Assembly: GCA_031263085.1 (NCBI GenBank)
Contig: JAISGM010000003.1
Coordinates: 26,154-90,153, forward strand
DNA: 64,000 bases
Direction of reading: 5' to 3'
Source: Coxiellaceae bacterium
Lineage (GTDB): Bacteria > Pseudomonadota > Gammaproteobacteria > UBA9339
Positions within the stretch are counted from its first letter, which is position 1; the number at the start of each line of letters is the position of its first letter. The translations under genes and the position numbers were made by a program. This document shows, piece by piece, positions 48,078 to 57,038 of this stretch. The notes under the pieces were generated by a model, which did not search any database, was not told the DNA's origin, and saw only the letters and a program-made list of their open reading frames with translations.

Positions 48078-48931
48078 CAGCTAATATAATTGATGGCAAT
48101 AAAATTGCCAAAATCATCAAACAAAATATTTGCAATCAAATTAAAGAACGTAGAATTCAAGGTTTACGTATTCCAGGTCTTGCAGTAATAATTGTCGGAG
48201 ATAATCCAGCATCTAAAATCTACGTGAGTAAGAAATACGAAATGTGTCAAGAAATTGGAATAATCGCTAAAGATTACACTTTACCTAAAAACACTACTGA
48301 AATTGAATTATTAAATTTAATATCTTCATTGAATGAAGATAAAACTATTGATGGAATTTTAGTTCAATTACCTTTACCAAAACATATACAAAATAACAAA
48401 ATATTAGAAAGTATTTTACCTGATAAAGATGTAGATGGTTTTCATCCATACAATCTCGGTAAACTTTTAATTGGTCAACCAGTTTTATGTCCATGTACTC
48501 CAAAAGGAATAATGACTCTATTAAAATCAACAGCAATTGATCTAACCGGAATGAACGCTGTAGTAATAGGCGCTTCAAATATTGTTGGCAAACCAATGGC
48601 CATGGAATTGATTAATGCAAGATGTACCGCTACGGTATGTCATAGTACCACTAAGAATATATCATCAATAACAAAACTGGCTGATATCATTATTGTGGCA
48701 GCTGGAGTAGCTCAAATGATTAAAGGAGATTGGATCAAAAAAGATGCAATCATTATAGACGTTGGTATCAATAAACTTCCTAATGGAAAACTAGTTGGTG
48801 ATGTTGATTTCAATCAAGCTATGGAACGTGCTAGTTGGATTACTCCGGTGCCTGGTGGTGTTGGTCCTATGACAGTTATAACTTTGATGGAGAATACTAT
48901 ATACGCTGCAACAGTATTACATACTATATGA
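48074..48931 (+). CDS. folD: Bifunctional methylenetetrahydrofolate dehydrogenase/cyclohydrolase FolD
   Basis: FolD makes 10-formyl-THF through two steps and supplies NADPH. The 285-residue protein has YVSKKYEMCQEIGI with the catalytic Lys, GILVQLPLPKHI, DKDVDGFHPYNLGKL, the NADP-binding VVIGASNIVGKPMA and the C-terminal TPVPGGVGPMT. It overlaps rpe by four bases. Confidence 0.96.
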   Translation: MTANIIDGNKIAKIIKQNICNQIKERRIQGLRIPGLAVIIVGDNPASKIYVSKKYEMCQEIGIIAKDYTLPKNTTEIELLNLISSLNEDKTIDGILVQLPLPKHIQNNKILESILPDKDVDGFHPYNLGKLLIGQPVLCPCTPKGIMTLLKSTAIDLTGMNAVVIGASNIVGKPMAMELINARCTATVCHSTTKNISSITKLADIIIVAAGVAQMIKGDWIKKDAIIIDVGINKLPNGKLVGDVDFNQAMERASWITPVPGGVGPMTVITLMENTIYAATVLHTI

Positions 48932-48992
48932 ATTCATCTTATTTTTTGAATTTAACCTTGTTACGAATCAACTCATTATTCCCGTGAGTAGT

Positions 48993-50288
48993 ATGAGCAA
49001 CTCAAAATTATATACAGAAAGAATTAGTATTCGAGCCATAATAATACTAGGTGTCTCATCGTGTTTTTATCTCTACGAATTTATTATGCAAGTAGCTCCT
49101 GGCGCCATAGTAGATAATTTGATGAAAGATTTCAACATAGATGCCACTAAATTTGGATTTTTATCAGCATGTTTTTATTACGCATACACACCATTACAAT
49201 TAATTAGCGGGCTACTTTTAGATCGTTATAGCATCAAAATCATTTTAATTTGCGCTACAACTATTTGTTCTGCTGGTGTATTACTTTTTGCTTGTACTTC
49301 TAATTTTTATATTGCATCACTTGCTCGTTTTATTATAGGAGGAACATCAGCATGCTCCTTTATCAGCGTACTGCAATTAATTATTCGCTGGATACCACCC
49401 TGTTACTTTGCCCTATTTGCTGGTATTGTTGAAATGACTGGATCTTTTGGTGGCATCTTAGGGAGTAAACCATTTGCTGTGCTTTTAAAATATTTTGATT
49501 GGCATATTGTAACTATGGGTTTTGCTTTATTTGGCTTTCTTTTAGCAATTTTAATTGCTTTTGTAGTACAAGATCAACCTAAAAATCTAACACCTACATC
49601 GCCAACATTTAATCAGAATTTTATTTATAATAACCTAAAAATTATATCATATAATAGAGAAACCTGGGTCATTGGAATTTATTCGTTTTTTATTTGGGCG
49701 CCAGTGATTAGTTGGGCACTTTGGGGAGCATCTTTTTTGCAATCAAACTGTAATTTAGATCATCTGACAGCAACTCTAGCAGTTGCTTACGCATGGCTCG
49801 GAATTGCATTAGCTAGTCCCCTTATCGGTTTATTATCAGATTTAATTGCGAGACGATGTATTATCATGAGTACTTGCGCTATAATTGGATTGGTTGTAAT
49901 AACGATATTAATTTTCGTTACTAATATGACATCTAATTTACTTAACATTTTAACTTTTTTACTGGGATGCGCTTCAGCAGGTCAAACCTTATCTTTTGCT
50001 CTAATTAAAGACAATAATTCATCTCATACAATTGGCACTGCTAACGGTTTTAATAATATGTGCGTAGTAGCTAGCGGCATCTTATTTCCGATCTTAATTG
50101 GAAAAATTTTAGATCTTAATTGGCAAGGTATGATACAGAATAATATTAAAATATATAGCATATACGGTTACCGAATAGCTTTTATGATACTTCCATTGTG
50201 TTACTTTATCTCATCGCTAATTAGTATATTTGGAATCAAGGAAACTTACTGTTTAACTAATACCAAGGAGAGATGTCCGAGAGGCTGA
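48993..50288 (+). CDS. MFS transporter whose 3' end runs into tRNA-Ser
   Basis: This 12-helix major facilitator protein of about 431 residues has loop 2-3 signature LLLDRYSIKIIL and RFIIGGTSACSF in helix 4; it is similar to the MFS protein at 45647. I start at the ATG at 48993; a GTG three codons upstream is an alternative. The reading frame continues through the 5' end of tRNA-Ser and stops at 50286-50288, so the last six or seven residues are encoded by tRNA sequence. The substrate is unknown. Confidence 0.85.
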   Translation: MSNSKLYTERISIRAIIILGVSSCFYLYEFIMQVAPGAIVDNLMKDFNIDATKFGFLSACFYYAYTPLQLISGLLLDRYSIKIILICATTICSAGVLLFACTSNFYIASLARFIIGGTSACSFISVLQLIIRWIPPCYFALFAGIVEMTGSFGGILGSKPFAVLLKYFDWHIVTMGFALFGFLLAILIAFVVQDQPKNLTPTSPTFNQNFIYNNLKIISYNRETWVIGIYSFFIWAPVISWALWGASFLQSNCNLDHLTATLAVAYAWLGIALASPLIGLLSDLIARRCIIMSTCAIIGLVVITILIFVTNMTSNLLNILTFLLGCASAGQTLSFALIKDNNSSHTIGTANGFNNMCVVASGILFPILIGKILDLNWQGMIQNNIKIYSIYGYRIAFMILPLCYFISSLISIFGIKETYCLTNTKERCPRG

Positions 50289-50357
50289 AGGAGCATGATT
50301 GGAAATCATGTATACGCACAAAGCGTATCGCGGGTTCGAATCCCGCTCTCTCCACCA
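50267..50357 (+). tRNA. tRNA-Ser (anticodon GGA)
   Basis: Acceptor GGAGAGA pairs with TCTCTCC, and the anticodon stem CATGA/TCATG encloses TTGGAAA. A long variable arm (ATACGC...GCGTAT) marks a class II tRNA, and CCA is encoded. Anticodon GGA reads TCC/TCT. Its first 22 bases also code for the end of the upstream MFS gene. Confidence 0.95.
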
Positions 50358-50399
50358 AAGATACTTATTTAATGTGATCATATTGCATCATACACTTTG

Positions 50400-50488
50400 T
50401 GGTGCCCAAGGCCGGAATCGAACCGGCACGAGATTTAATTCTCGAGGGATTTTAAGTCCCTTGCGTCTACCTATTCCGCCACTCGGGC
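50400..50488 (-). tRNA. tRNA-Leu (anticodon TAA)
   Basis: Acceptor GCCCGAG pairs with CTTGGGC, and the anticodon stem AGGGA/TCCCT encloses CTTAAAA. A long variable arm is present and CCA is encoded. Anticodon TAA reads TTA/TTG. It is the last of a Gly-Cys-Leu cluster downstream of pgsA, the same order as E. coli glyW-cysT-leuZ. Confidence 0.95.
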
Positions 50489-50529
50489 TAAATTCAATTA
50501 CCTGAATACTATTATCGGAAATAATTTAA

Positions 50530-50600
50530 AGGCTGGGGTCGGAATTGAACCGGCATACACGGTTTTGCAGACCGCTACATAACCACTCTGTCACCCAGCC
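50530..50600 (-). tRNA. tRNA-Cys (anticodon GCA)
   Basis: Acceptor GGCTGGG pairs with CCCAGCC, and the anticodon stem GCGGT/ACCGT encloses CTGCAAA. The T stem (GCCGG/CCGAC) contains one A-C mismatch. CCA is not encoded. It is the middle member of the Gly-Cys-Leu cluster. Confidence 0.94.
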
Positions 50601-50611
50601 AAATAAAAATG

Positions 50612-50684
50612 AGCGGGAAACGAGATTTGAACTCGCGACCCCAACCTTGGCAAGGTTGTGCTCTACCAACTGAGCTATTCCCGC
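50612..50684 (-). tRNA. tRNA-Gly (anticodon GCC)
   Basis: Acceptor GCGGGAA pairs with TTCCCGC, and the anticodon stem CAACC/GGTTG encloses TTGCCAA. CCA is not encoded. Anticodon GCC reads GGC/GGT. It is the first tRNA downstream of pgsA. Confidence 0.95.
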
Positions 50685-50718
50685 ATTATAACAATATCAA
50701 ATAAATTTTATAAAATAT

Positions 50719-51282
50719 TTAATCACTACTATCCGTTAAATCTGACCAAGCAGCCTTAAGATACATATACATTGACCATAAAGTCATACCAGCTGCTAGA
50801 TATAATAAAATTAATCCCCAAATTAAATATTTGTACCCAGACTTGGGATAATATAATAATAACAAACCGGCAGCTATCATCTGTAAAGTGGTTTTAATTT
50901 TAGCCATATAAGTTACGGTTATGCTTGTTTTCTTGCCAAAGTCGGCCATCCATTCACGTAATGCGGAGATAGCTATTTCTCTGCTAACAATTACTATGGC
51001 AGGAATAACGATATAAGCTTTGCCTAATTCAGCAACAACTAAAATTAACGCAATAGCAATAATTAATTTATCGGCTACCGGATCTAAAAATGCACCAAAT
51101 TTAGTGGCCTGATTTAGATTTCTCGCAAGCATTCCATCAAATAAATCAGTTAAAGCAGCACCAGCAAAAATAATCGTTGCCAATACATGACCAAAATTAC
51201 CTGGTAAATAAAAAGCAAAAACAATAGCTGGAATCAAGAAAATACGAATGCACGTTAATAAATTTGGAATATTTTTCTTCAT
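50719..51282 (-). CDS. pgsA: CDP-diacylglycerol--glycerol-3-phosphate 3-phosphatidyltransferase
   Basis: PgsA makes phosphatidylglycerophosphate from the CDP-diacylglycerol produced by CdsA. The CDP-alcohol phosphotransferase motif is intact (DLFDGMLARNLNQATKFGAF, then LDPVADK), and the protein is strongly hydrophobic with several membrane helices. I start at the ATG at 51282 (MKKNIPNLLTCIRI), which matches the family; another ATG is seven codons upstream. It follows uvrC, as in E. coli. Confidence 0.94.
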   Translation of the reverse strand: MKKNIPNLLTCIRIFLIPAIVFAFYLPGNFGHVLATIIFAGAALTDLFDGMLARNLNQATKFGAFLDPVADKLIIAIALILVVAELGKAYIVIPAIVIVSREIAISALREWMADFGKKTSITVTYMAKIKTTLQMIAAGLLLLYYPKSGYKYLIWGLILLYLAAGMTLWSMYMYLKAAWSDLTDSSD

Positions 51283-51320
51283 CTCTTCCTCTATATTGCA
51301 CAAATTGTACGTTATTGCTG

Positions 51321-53129
51321 TTATTCATGCAAATGTTCATAAATACGTCTTGCTAATGTATGTCCTATACCTTGTACTCCAAGAAAATCTGTTATACTGG
51401 CTCTATATAATTCTTCTATTCCGCCAAAATATTTTAATAAAAAAATACGCTTGGACTTGCCGATACCGCTAATGTTATCAAGTATCGATTGGCGTCGTCT
51501 TTTTCTCATTTTTCTTCGATGATTATTAATCGCAAATCGATGTGCTTCATCGCGTATTTGCTGTATCAACCGAAAACTAGGATCAGTTGATGACAAAACA
51601 AAGGGTTTTGATTTACCATTAAGATAAATCTTATCTAAACCTAACCTTCTTTCTTTTCCTTTAGCTATAGCTAAAAGCATGGTATTTGTTATTTGCAATC
51701 TTCGTAATACTCGCGATGCGACTTTGAGATGCCCTAATCCGCCATCAATCACAATAATATCAGGTAATGATTTTAAATTATTTAAACGTCGCGATAATAC
51801 TTCATTCAAAGCTCTATAATCATCACCAATAGAACTATTTTCTATATTAAAACTTCGATATTCTTTTTTATCTGGACCCATTTCATTAAAAACTACACAA
51901 GATGCTGTAACTGCTTCCCCTACATTATGACTTACATCAAAACACTCTATTCGTTTAGGCAATATTGCAAGATTAAATTTGATTTTAAAGTTAAATAAAA
52001 CCTCTCGATAATTAATGATGGTTGTAGTATAAACTTTTATGGCGTTATAAGCATTAGCTTCTGCCATAATAATTAATTGCTTTTGAGCATCCCTGATATA
52101 ATCTGATATTGCTATTTTCTTATTAAGTTTATCACAGAAAATTTTAGCTATGGCCAAACGATTAGATAATCTTATATTAAGTAAAACCTTATCTGGAACA
52201 GCAACAGTAATTAAATTTTTTAAATAAAAATCCATAAGAAAATTCGTCAAAATATCACCTAATGACTTAACTAACTTATGGATTGCAGGAAAATAATTCC
52301 TATCACCAATCACTAAACCGTTACGAACAAACAATACATTAATGCTAATAATGCTTTTCTGTGAAACAATCGCAACTACATCATAATTACCATATTCCTT
52401 AGTAATTGCCTGCTCAGATTGAACTCTGCGAATATTGATAATTTGATCGCGATAATTTGCCGCTTGTTCATATGATAATTTATTTGCCGCCTCATCCATA
52501 AGTTTAGTAAGTTTTTGTACCACATGATTACTACGATTAAGTAAAAAATCTTCAGCTAATTTACTATGCAAAGTATAATTTTCTCTATTAATACAATCAA
52601 CACATGGTGCGCCACATAACTTAATCTGATAAAGCAGACAAGGACGAGAACGATTACGCATAAAATTATCTTGACAAATTCTAAGTCGAAAAATTTTTTG
52701 TAGTATATTAAAAACAGAACGCACAGCTTTAGTATCTGGAAAAGGACCGAAATATTTATCATTGGATTTATTGAAAGTACCGCGACAAATCTTGAGTCGA
52801 GGAAAATCATGATCAGATAAAACTATGTATGGAAAAGATTTATCATCTTTGAACAGGATATTATAATGAGGTTTGTTAATTTTAATTAAATTGCTTTCAA
52901 GAAGCAGCGCTTCTTTCTCTCCAGAAGTAATAATAATTTCAACTTTTTTCACTTGAAACATAAAAACACTTGTTTTAGGATCAAGCGATTGTCGAAGATA
53001 ATTTGCGAAACGCTTTTTTAAATTTTTTGCTTTACCTACATATAAGATCTTTCCATTATCATCATACATTTGATAAATTCCTGGCTTATTCGGTAAAGAT
53101 TTTAAAAATTGTTTCGGATTGTCCAACAT
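51321..53129 (-). CDS. uvrC: Excinuclease ABC subunit C
   Basis: UvrC makes both incisions in nucleotide excision repair. The 602-residue protein has an N-terminal GIY-YIG nuclease domain (PGIYQMYDDNGKILYVGKAKNLKKR), a UVR motif near 205-235 that contacts UvrB, an RNase H-like domain with ECFDVSHNVGEAVTASCV and VIDGGLGHL, and C-terminal helix-hairpin-helix repeats (ISGIGKSKR..., GVQGIGHTLARRI). Confidence 0.97.
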   Translation of the reverse strand: MLDNPKQFLKSLPNKPGIYQMYDDNGKILYVGKAKNLKKRFANYLRQSLDPKTSVFMFQVKKVEIIITSGEKEALLLESNLIKINKPHYNILFKDDKSFPYIVLSDHDFPRLKICRGTFNKSNDKYFGPFPDTKAVRSVFNILQKIFRLRICQDNFMRNRSRPCLLYQIKLCGAPCVDCINRENYTLHSKLAEDFLLNRSNHVVQKLTKLMDEAANKLSYEQAANYRDQIINIRRVQSEQAITKEYGNYDVVAIVSQKSIISINVLFVRNGLVIGDRNYFPAIHKLVKSLGDILTNFLMDFYLKNLITVAVPDKVLLNIRLSNRLAIAKIFCDKLNKKIAISDYIRDAQKQLIIMAEANAYNAIKVYTTTIINYREVLFNFKIKFNLAILPKRIECFDVSHNVGEAVTASCVVFNEMGPDKKEYRSFNIENSSIGDDYRALNEVLSRRLNNLKSLPDIIVIDGGLGHLKVASRVLRRLQITNTMLLAIAKGKERRLGLDKIYLNGKSKPFVLSSTDPSFRLIQQIRDEAHRFAINNHRRKMRKRRRQSILDNISGIGKSKRIFLLKYFGGIEELYRASITDFLGVQGIGHTLARRIYEHLHE

Positions 53130-53353
53130 ATATAGTTATCTCATAATTTCAATAATGAAGTATTCGTCTTGATATCATAAGTAAAAAATAAAATGGATGA
53201 AGACAAAGTTTAAACAATTGATATTACTTAGATATACTAACGCCTTTCCGATATTCAAAGACACATGACTATTCAGAATTAATTTTAATCCGTAATATAA
53301 TTATAAATCAAATGTCTTGATTTCTCTAAAATTAGCGTTTGTAATATTATCTT

Positions 53354-53442
53354 TGGCGGAGAGAGTGAGATTCGAACTCACGGAGGATAATATCCTCAAC
53401 GGTTTTCAAGACCGCCGCCTTAAGCCTCTCAGCCATCTCTCC
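53354..53442 (-). tRNA. tRNA-Ser (anticodon TGA)
   Basis: Acceptor GGAGAGA pairs with TCTCTCC. The anticodon stem GCGGT/ACCGT encloses CTTGAAA, the variable arm is long (GAGGATA...TATCCTC), and discriminator G and CCA are encoded. Anticodon TGA reads TCA and others. It is flanked by about 220 bp of featureless DNA on the uvrC side. Confidence 0.95.
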
Positions 53443-53508
53443 TCTTACTTGTCATGTAATAAAATTTTAGTTAGAATTAACACAATTAATTAGGTGAGGT
53501 CAAAAAAA

Positions 53509-54192
53509 ATGCAATTCGAAAATCAAGAGTATACGATTTTAAGTCAAAAAGAAACTATTCTTCCAGTGAATAAAGTATTACAAAAAACATATTTTCTATT
53601 GAGTTTGACACTATTTTTTAGTACTTTTGTTGCCTTAGTCACCATAATGGGATTGATCCCTTACGCAGGACCAGCGTTTACCATAATTGGTATGTTTGGT
53701 CTAATGTTTCTTGCACAGGCTTGCAGAAATAGCAAATGGGGATTATTTACGGTTTTTGCTTTTACTGGTTTTATGGGATACACATTAGCTCCGCTCTTAT
53801 CTTTCTATTTGCAATTCTATAACAATGGCGGAAATTTAATTATTACTGCTCTTGGTGGTACAGGTTTTGTTTTTACTGTTCTTTCCTTATACACCTTAAT
53901 TAGCCGTAAAAATTTTGATTATATGGCCGGATTTCTATTCGCAGCAATAACAGCCGTATTCTTGACCTCTGTAGCAGGTATTTTTCTAGATATGCCAATA
54001 TTATCAGTGCTAGTGTCATGTGCTTTTATTCTAATTAGTTCTGGCCTAATTTTACTTCAAACTAGCCAAATTGTTAATGGTGGCGAACGTAATTACATAA
54101 TGGCAACAATTTCTTTATATACTTCGCTATTTAATTTATTTGTAAGCCTTCTCAATGTGTTAGGATTTTTTGCAGGAAATCGACGAAATTAA
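53509..54192 (+). CDS. yccA: Bax inhibitor-1/YccA family membrane protein
   Basis: This UPF0005/BI-1 protein of about 227 residues has seven hydrophobic segments. The ending GGERNYIMATISLYTSLFNLFVSLLNVLGFF is characteristic of YccA. In E. coli YccA binds and modulates the FtsH protease. I start at the ATG at 53509 behind AGGTGAGG; an in-frame GTG lies 15 bases upstream. It runs tail-to-tail with ybeY, with a long palindrome between them. Confidence 0.85.
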   Translation: MQFENQEYTILSQKETILPVNKVLQKTYFLLSLTLFFSTFVALVTIMGLIPYAGPAFTIIGMFGLMFLAQACRNSKWGLFTVFAFTGFMGYTLAPLLSFYLQFYNNGGNLIITALGGTGFVFTVLSLYTLISRKNFDYMAGFLFAAITAVFLTSVAGIFLDMPILSVLVSCAFILISSGLILLQTSQIVNGGERNYIMATISLYTSLFNLFVSLLNVLGFFAGNRRN

Positions 54193-54318
54193 TTATTTTT
54201 AAGGTTAATTACTATCGATGATGGTATTGAATGACTGTAAATTTAGGTTGTGATAGAAACTCGAGACTAACATTATGAATGTGGTTTGTTTTTTGTATTT
54301 GTAAGAATGGCTACTGAA

Positions 54319-54374
54319 ATTTATAACTAGATCTATCGATCATAATATTATGATCGATAGATCTAGTTATAAAT
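54319..54374. repeat. 56-bp perfect palindrome with no spacer
   Basis: Two 28-base arms are exact reverse complements and abut directly at 54346/54347. Each arm contains AGATCTATCGATCATAAT or its complement. The right arm covers the last two codons and stop of ybeY. The arms are about 21% GC and are not followed by a T run in either direction, so this is not a standard rho-independent terminator, though it lies between convergent genes. Confidence 0.95.
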
Positions 54375-54813
54375 ATGGATTATTGATTCCCAATTGCTTT
54401 AAACATTTTATTTCTATTGTTTCCATCTTATTAGCGGTTTTGATGGTCTCATGATTATAACCTAAAAGATGCAGTACTCCATGAATAGTTAAATGAGCTA
54501 GATGATCTTGGAAAGATTTATGCTGAAATTTAGCTTCTTTTTTAACCAAGGAAGTACAGATCACAATATCTCCAAGTAAATTGGTTCTAATTTTTTTAGG
54601 AGGAATAAATGGAAACGATATAATATTAGTAGGTTGATTTTTATTTCTATATTTCCTATTAAGAAAAACAATCTCCTTTATACTTACTAACCTTATAACT
54701 ATTTCGTATTTTTTTTTATATCTACTTAAAATTTTGTTCACCCATTTAGTAAATAGGTATTTACTTGGCAATTTTTGAGACTTACTAATTTTTTGAAGTA
54801 TTACTACACTCAT
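54367..54813 (-). CDS. ybeY: Endoribonuclease YbeY
   Basis: YbeY is a metal-dependent RNase in 16S rRNA maturation and ribosome quality control. The 148-residue protein has the HxxxHxxxxxH zinc site HGVLHLLGYNH (H111, H115, H121), preceded by NIISFPFIPP and LLGDIVICTSLV. The final codons and stop lie inside the 56-bp palindrome. ybeZ and corC/lnt, its usual neighbours, are not beside it. Confidence 0.94.
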   Translation of the reverse strand: MSVVILQKISKSQKLPSKYLFTKWVNKILSRYKKKYEIVIRLVSIKEIVFLNRKYRNKNQPTNIISFPFIPPKKIRTNLLGDIVICTSLVKKEAKFQHKSFQDHLAHLTIHGVLHLLGYNHETIKTANKMETIEIKCLKQLGINNPYL

Positions 54814-54862
54814 ACACAGACCCTATTTACTTGAATTTAATTTTACATTAGATTAACCAACT

Positions 54863-55987
54863 GTGAATTATAACTTACTGACAAAAAGGCGTAGGAGAAC
54901 TTGTTCTGAACTATGCCAACAATTACACATTGATCCTATATTATTTATAGGATTATTAGTTATTAATATTACGAGCCTATTAATAATTTACAGCGCTAGT
55001 AACCAAAATTTGACATTACTCGGACATCAAATTGTCAATTCAGGTTTCGCTTTTTTAACCATGATGATTTTAGCACAAATACCAATATCTCGCTATAGCT
55101 TCTTAGTGCCTTGGATTTTTGGGATAACGCTGTTAATGCTATTTATTGTAATTAATGTTGGCATTGTAAGCAGAGGTGCCCAGCGTTGGATTGATTTATG
55201 GTGGTTCCGAGTACAACCATCTGAGATTATGAAGCTTGCAGTATCGATGATATTATCTTGGTATTTACGAAACAAAACTTTTCCTTTACAACTGAAAGAT
55301 TTATCTTTCAGTTGTTTAATTATTTTGATACCAGTTCTAATAATTGCTAAACAACCAGACTTAGGCACAGCTTTATTAGTAGCCGCTACAGGTTGCTTTG
55401 TTATATTATTGGCTGGTATTACTTGGGAAATAACACTTGGCATTGGTATATCGATAATCACAACATTACCAATTATCTGGAATGCTATGCATTCTTATCA
55501 AAAAATGCGACTACTTACTTTTCTGTCTCCAGAAAAAGATCCACTCGGAAGTGGTTATAATATAATTCAATCAAAAATAGCAATTGGCAATGGAGGGTGG
55601 TTTGGAAAAGGATGGTTACATGGCTCTCAAACACATTTACAGTTTTTGCCAGAACGTTCTACAGATTTCATTTTCGCCGTATACGGCGAAGAATTTGGAT
55701 TTATAGGTTGCATTTTGTTAATCAGTCTATTTGTTTTTATTATTTGGCGTAGTCTATATATTAGTGTTAATGCTCAAGATACGTTTACTAGACTACTTAC
55801 TGGTAGTTTAACTTTATCTTTCTTCACTTCTTTTTTTGTAAATATTGGAATGGTAACAGGAATTTTACCAATAGTAGGAATCCCGCTACCTCTCCTTAGT
55901 TACGGGGGTAGCTCTTTGATAATTTTTATGGCAAGCTTTGGTATCATAATGTCCGTACGAACACACCATAAATTGATTGGAAATTAA
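54863..55987 (+). CDS. rodA: Rod shape-determining peptidoglycan polymerase RodA
   Basis: RodA is the SEDS-family glycosyltransferase of the elongasome. The 374-residue protein has about ten membrane helices, with SRGAQRWIDLWWFRVQPSEIMKLA, KQPDLGTALLV, SGYNIIQSKIAIGNGGWFGKGW and PLPLLSYGGSS. The only suitable start is GTG at 54863. rlpA and dacA follow, the conserved mrdB-rlpA-dacA order. Confidence 0.94.
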   Translation: MNYNLLTKRRRRTCSELCQQLHIDPILFIGLLVINITSLLIIYSASNQNLTLLGHQIVNSGFAFLTMMILAQIPISRYSFLVPWIFGITLLMLFIVINVGIVSRGAQRWIDLWWFRVQPSEIMKLAVSMILSWYLRNKTFPLQLKDLSFSCLIILIPVLIIAKQPDLGTALLVAATGCFVILLAGITWEITLGIGISIITTLPIIWNAMHSYQKMRLLTFLSPEKDPLGSGYNIIQSKIAIGNGGWFGKGWLHGSQTHLQFLPERSTDFIFAVYGEEFGFIGCILLISLFVFIIWRSLYISVNAQDTFTRLLTGSLTLSFFTSFFVNIGMVTGILPIVGIPLPLLSYGGSSLIIFMASFGIIMSVRTHHKLIGN

Positions 55988-56135
55988 ATTCCTCACATTA
56001 CCTGGTTTAAAATGAATTTAATTATAATTCATAAATTAACATAATCTATTGATTTATCACAAATTATGCACATTTACTTCAACTATAAATTTAGTTACAA
56101 ATAATATAGTCAGGTATCAACAATAATCCTCTAAT

Positions 56136-56163
56136 TTGATAGTAATTGATTTTATGATATAAT
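56136..56163 (+). promoter_or_regulatory. Strong-looking sigma-70 promoter before rlpA
   Basis: TTGATA and a consensus TATAAT are separated by 16 bases. The expected transcription start, about seven bases after the -10 box, coincides with the annotated ATG of rlpA, so the message would be leaderless or translation begins further inside. Confidence 0.5.
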
Positions 56164-56169
56164 GCCCTT

Positions 56170-57033
56170 ATGGAATTATTACCGCATGAAAAAATATGTC
56201 GGCCTAATACCAAAGGAGAGACACGATCCGATTTAATTACTGTACTAGTATATATATTTTGCTTAACTCAATTAAGCGGATGTGGTGTTTTTAATTATAG
56301 TAAACACGCCGAATACGATGGTCCTCCTGTAATTGACGTAGATGTAACCAGGCTAAAAGACGCAGTACCTAGAATAGAACCGTTACATCCTTATGGTACC
56401 AAGGATTATGTATTAGGCGGACGTCATTATAGTGTACTAAAAAATTCCAAAGGATATGTAAAACAAGGTTATGCATCATGGTACGGTTCTAAATTTCATG
56501 GAAGAAAAACTTCTACTCAGGAATATTATAATTTGTATGCTATGACTGCCGCCAGCCCAGAATTACCTTTACCATCATATGTTCAGGTGACTAATTTGCA
56601 GAATGGTAAAAAGGTTATAGTTAAAGTTAACGATCGCGGACCATTTTACGCCAATCGGATCATAGACTTATCATATGTGGCAGCTAAAAAACTAGATTTC
56701 GTAAAAGATGGAGTAGCTCTAGTTAAAGTAGTGGCGATTGATCCTAAAACATGGAATAAAAACGCTAATTCTATGACTAAAGAACAATACACTAAAGATC
56801 AATACATTAAAAAGCAAATGTTTTTGCAAATTGGGGTATTCTCTAAATTAGATAATGCCAGACAAATGCTAAATAAGGTAGATGCTTTAGTAGAAAATTC
56901 TACGAAAATAAAACACAAACATAATCTATATCACGTATATATAGGGCCTTTTGCTGATTTAAACCGATGCAACCAAATCAAAAGTATCCTTAAACTACGA
57001 GGAATAGATCATATTACTATTGTCGAAAATTAA
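56170..57033 (+). CDS. rlpA: RlpA-family lipoprotein (septal ring lytic transglycosylase-like)
   Basis: The precursor has a lipobox LSGC (Cys38), a double-psi beta-barrel domain (about 98-188) and a C-terminal SPOR domain (about 212-285) that binds denuded glycan. The barrel holds GYASWYG, FHGRKT and VNDRGPF (Asp155). Glu118 is kept, but the usual TAAH reads TAAS (Ser129), removing a histidine needed for activity in the Pseudomonas enzyme. The first 20 residues are unusually long for a lipoprotein signal, so the true start may be downstream. Confidence 0.88.
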   Translation: MELLPHEKICRPNTKGETRSDLITVLVYIFCLTQLSGCGVFNYSKHAEYDGPPVIDVDVTRLKDAVPRIEPLHPYGTKDYVLGGRHYSVLKNSKGYVKQGYASWYGSKFHGRKTSTQEYYNLYAMTAASPELPLPSYVQVTNLQNGKKVIVKVNDRGPFYANRIIDLSYVAAKKLDFVKDGVALVKVVAIDPKTWNKNANSMTKEQYTKDQYIKKQMFLQIGVFSKLDNARQMLNKVDALVENSTKIKHKHNLYHVYIGPFADLNRCNQIKSILKLRGIDHITIVEN

Positions 57034-57038
57034 AACAG

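Noticed and set aside
50299..50505. Open frame across tRNA-Ser and tRNA-Leu
   Set aside because: The sequence is explained by two clear class II tRNA genes; the peptide is an artefact of tRNA sequence.
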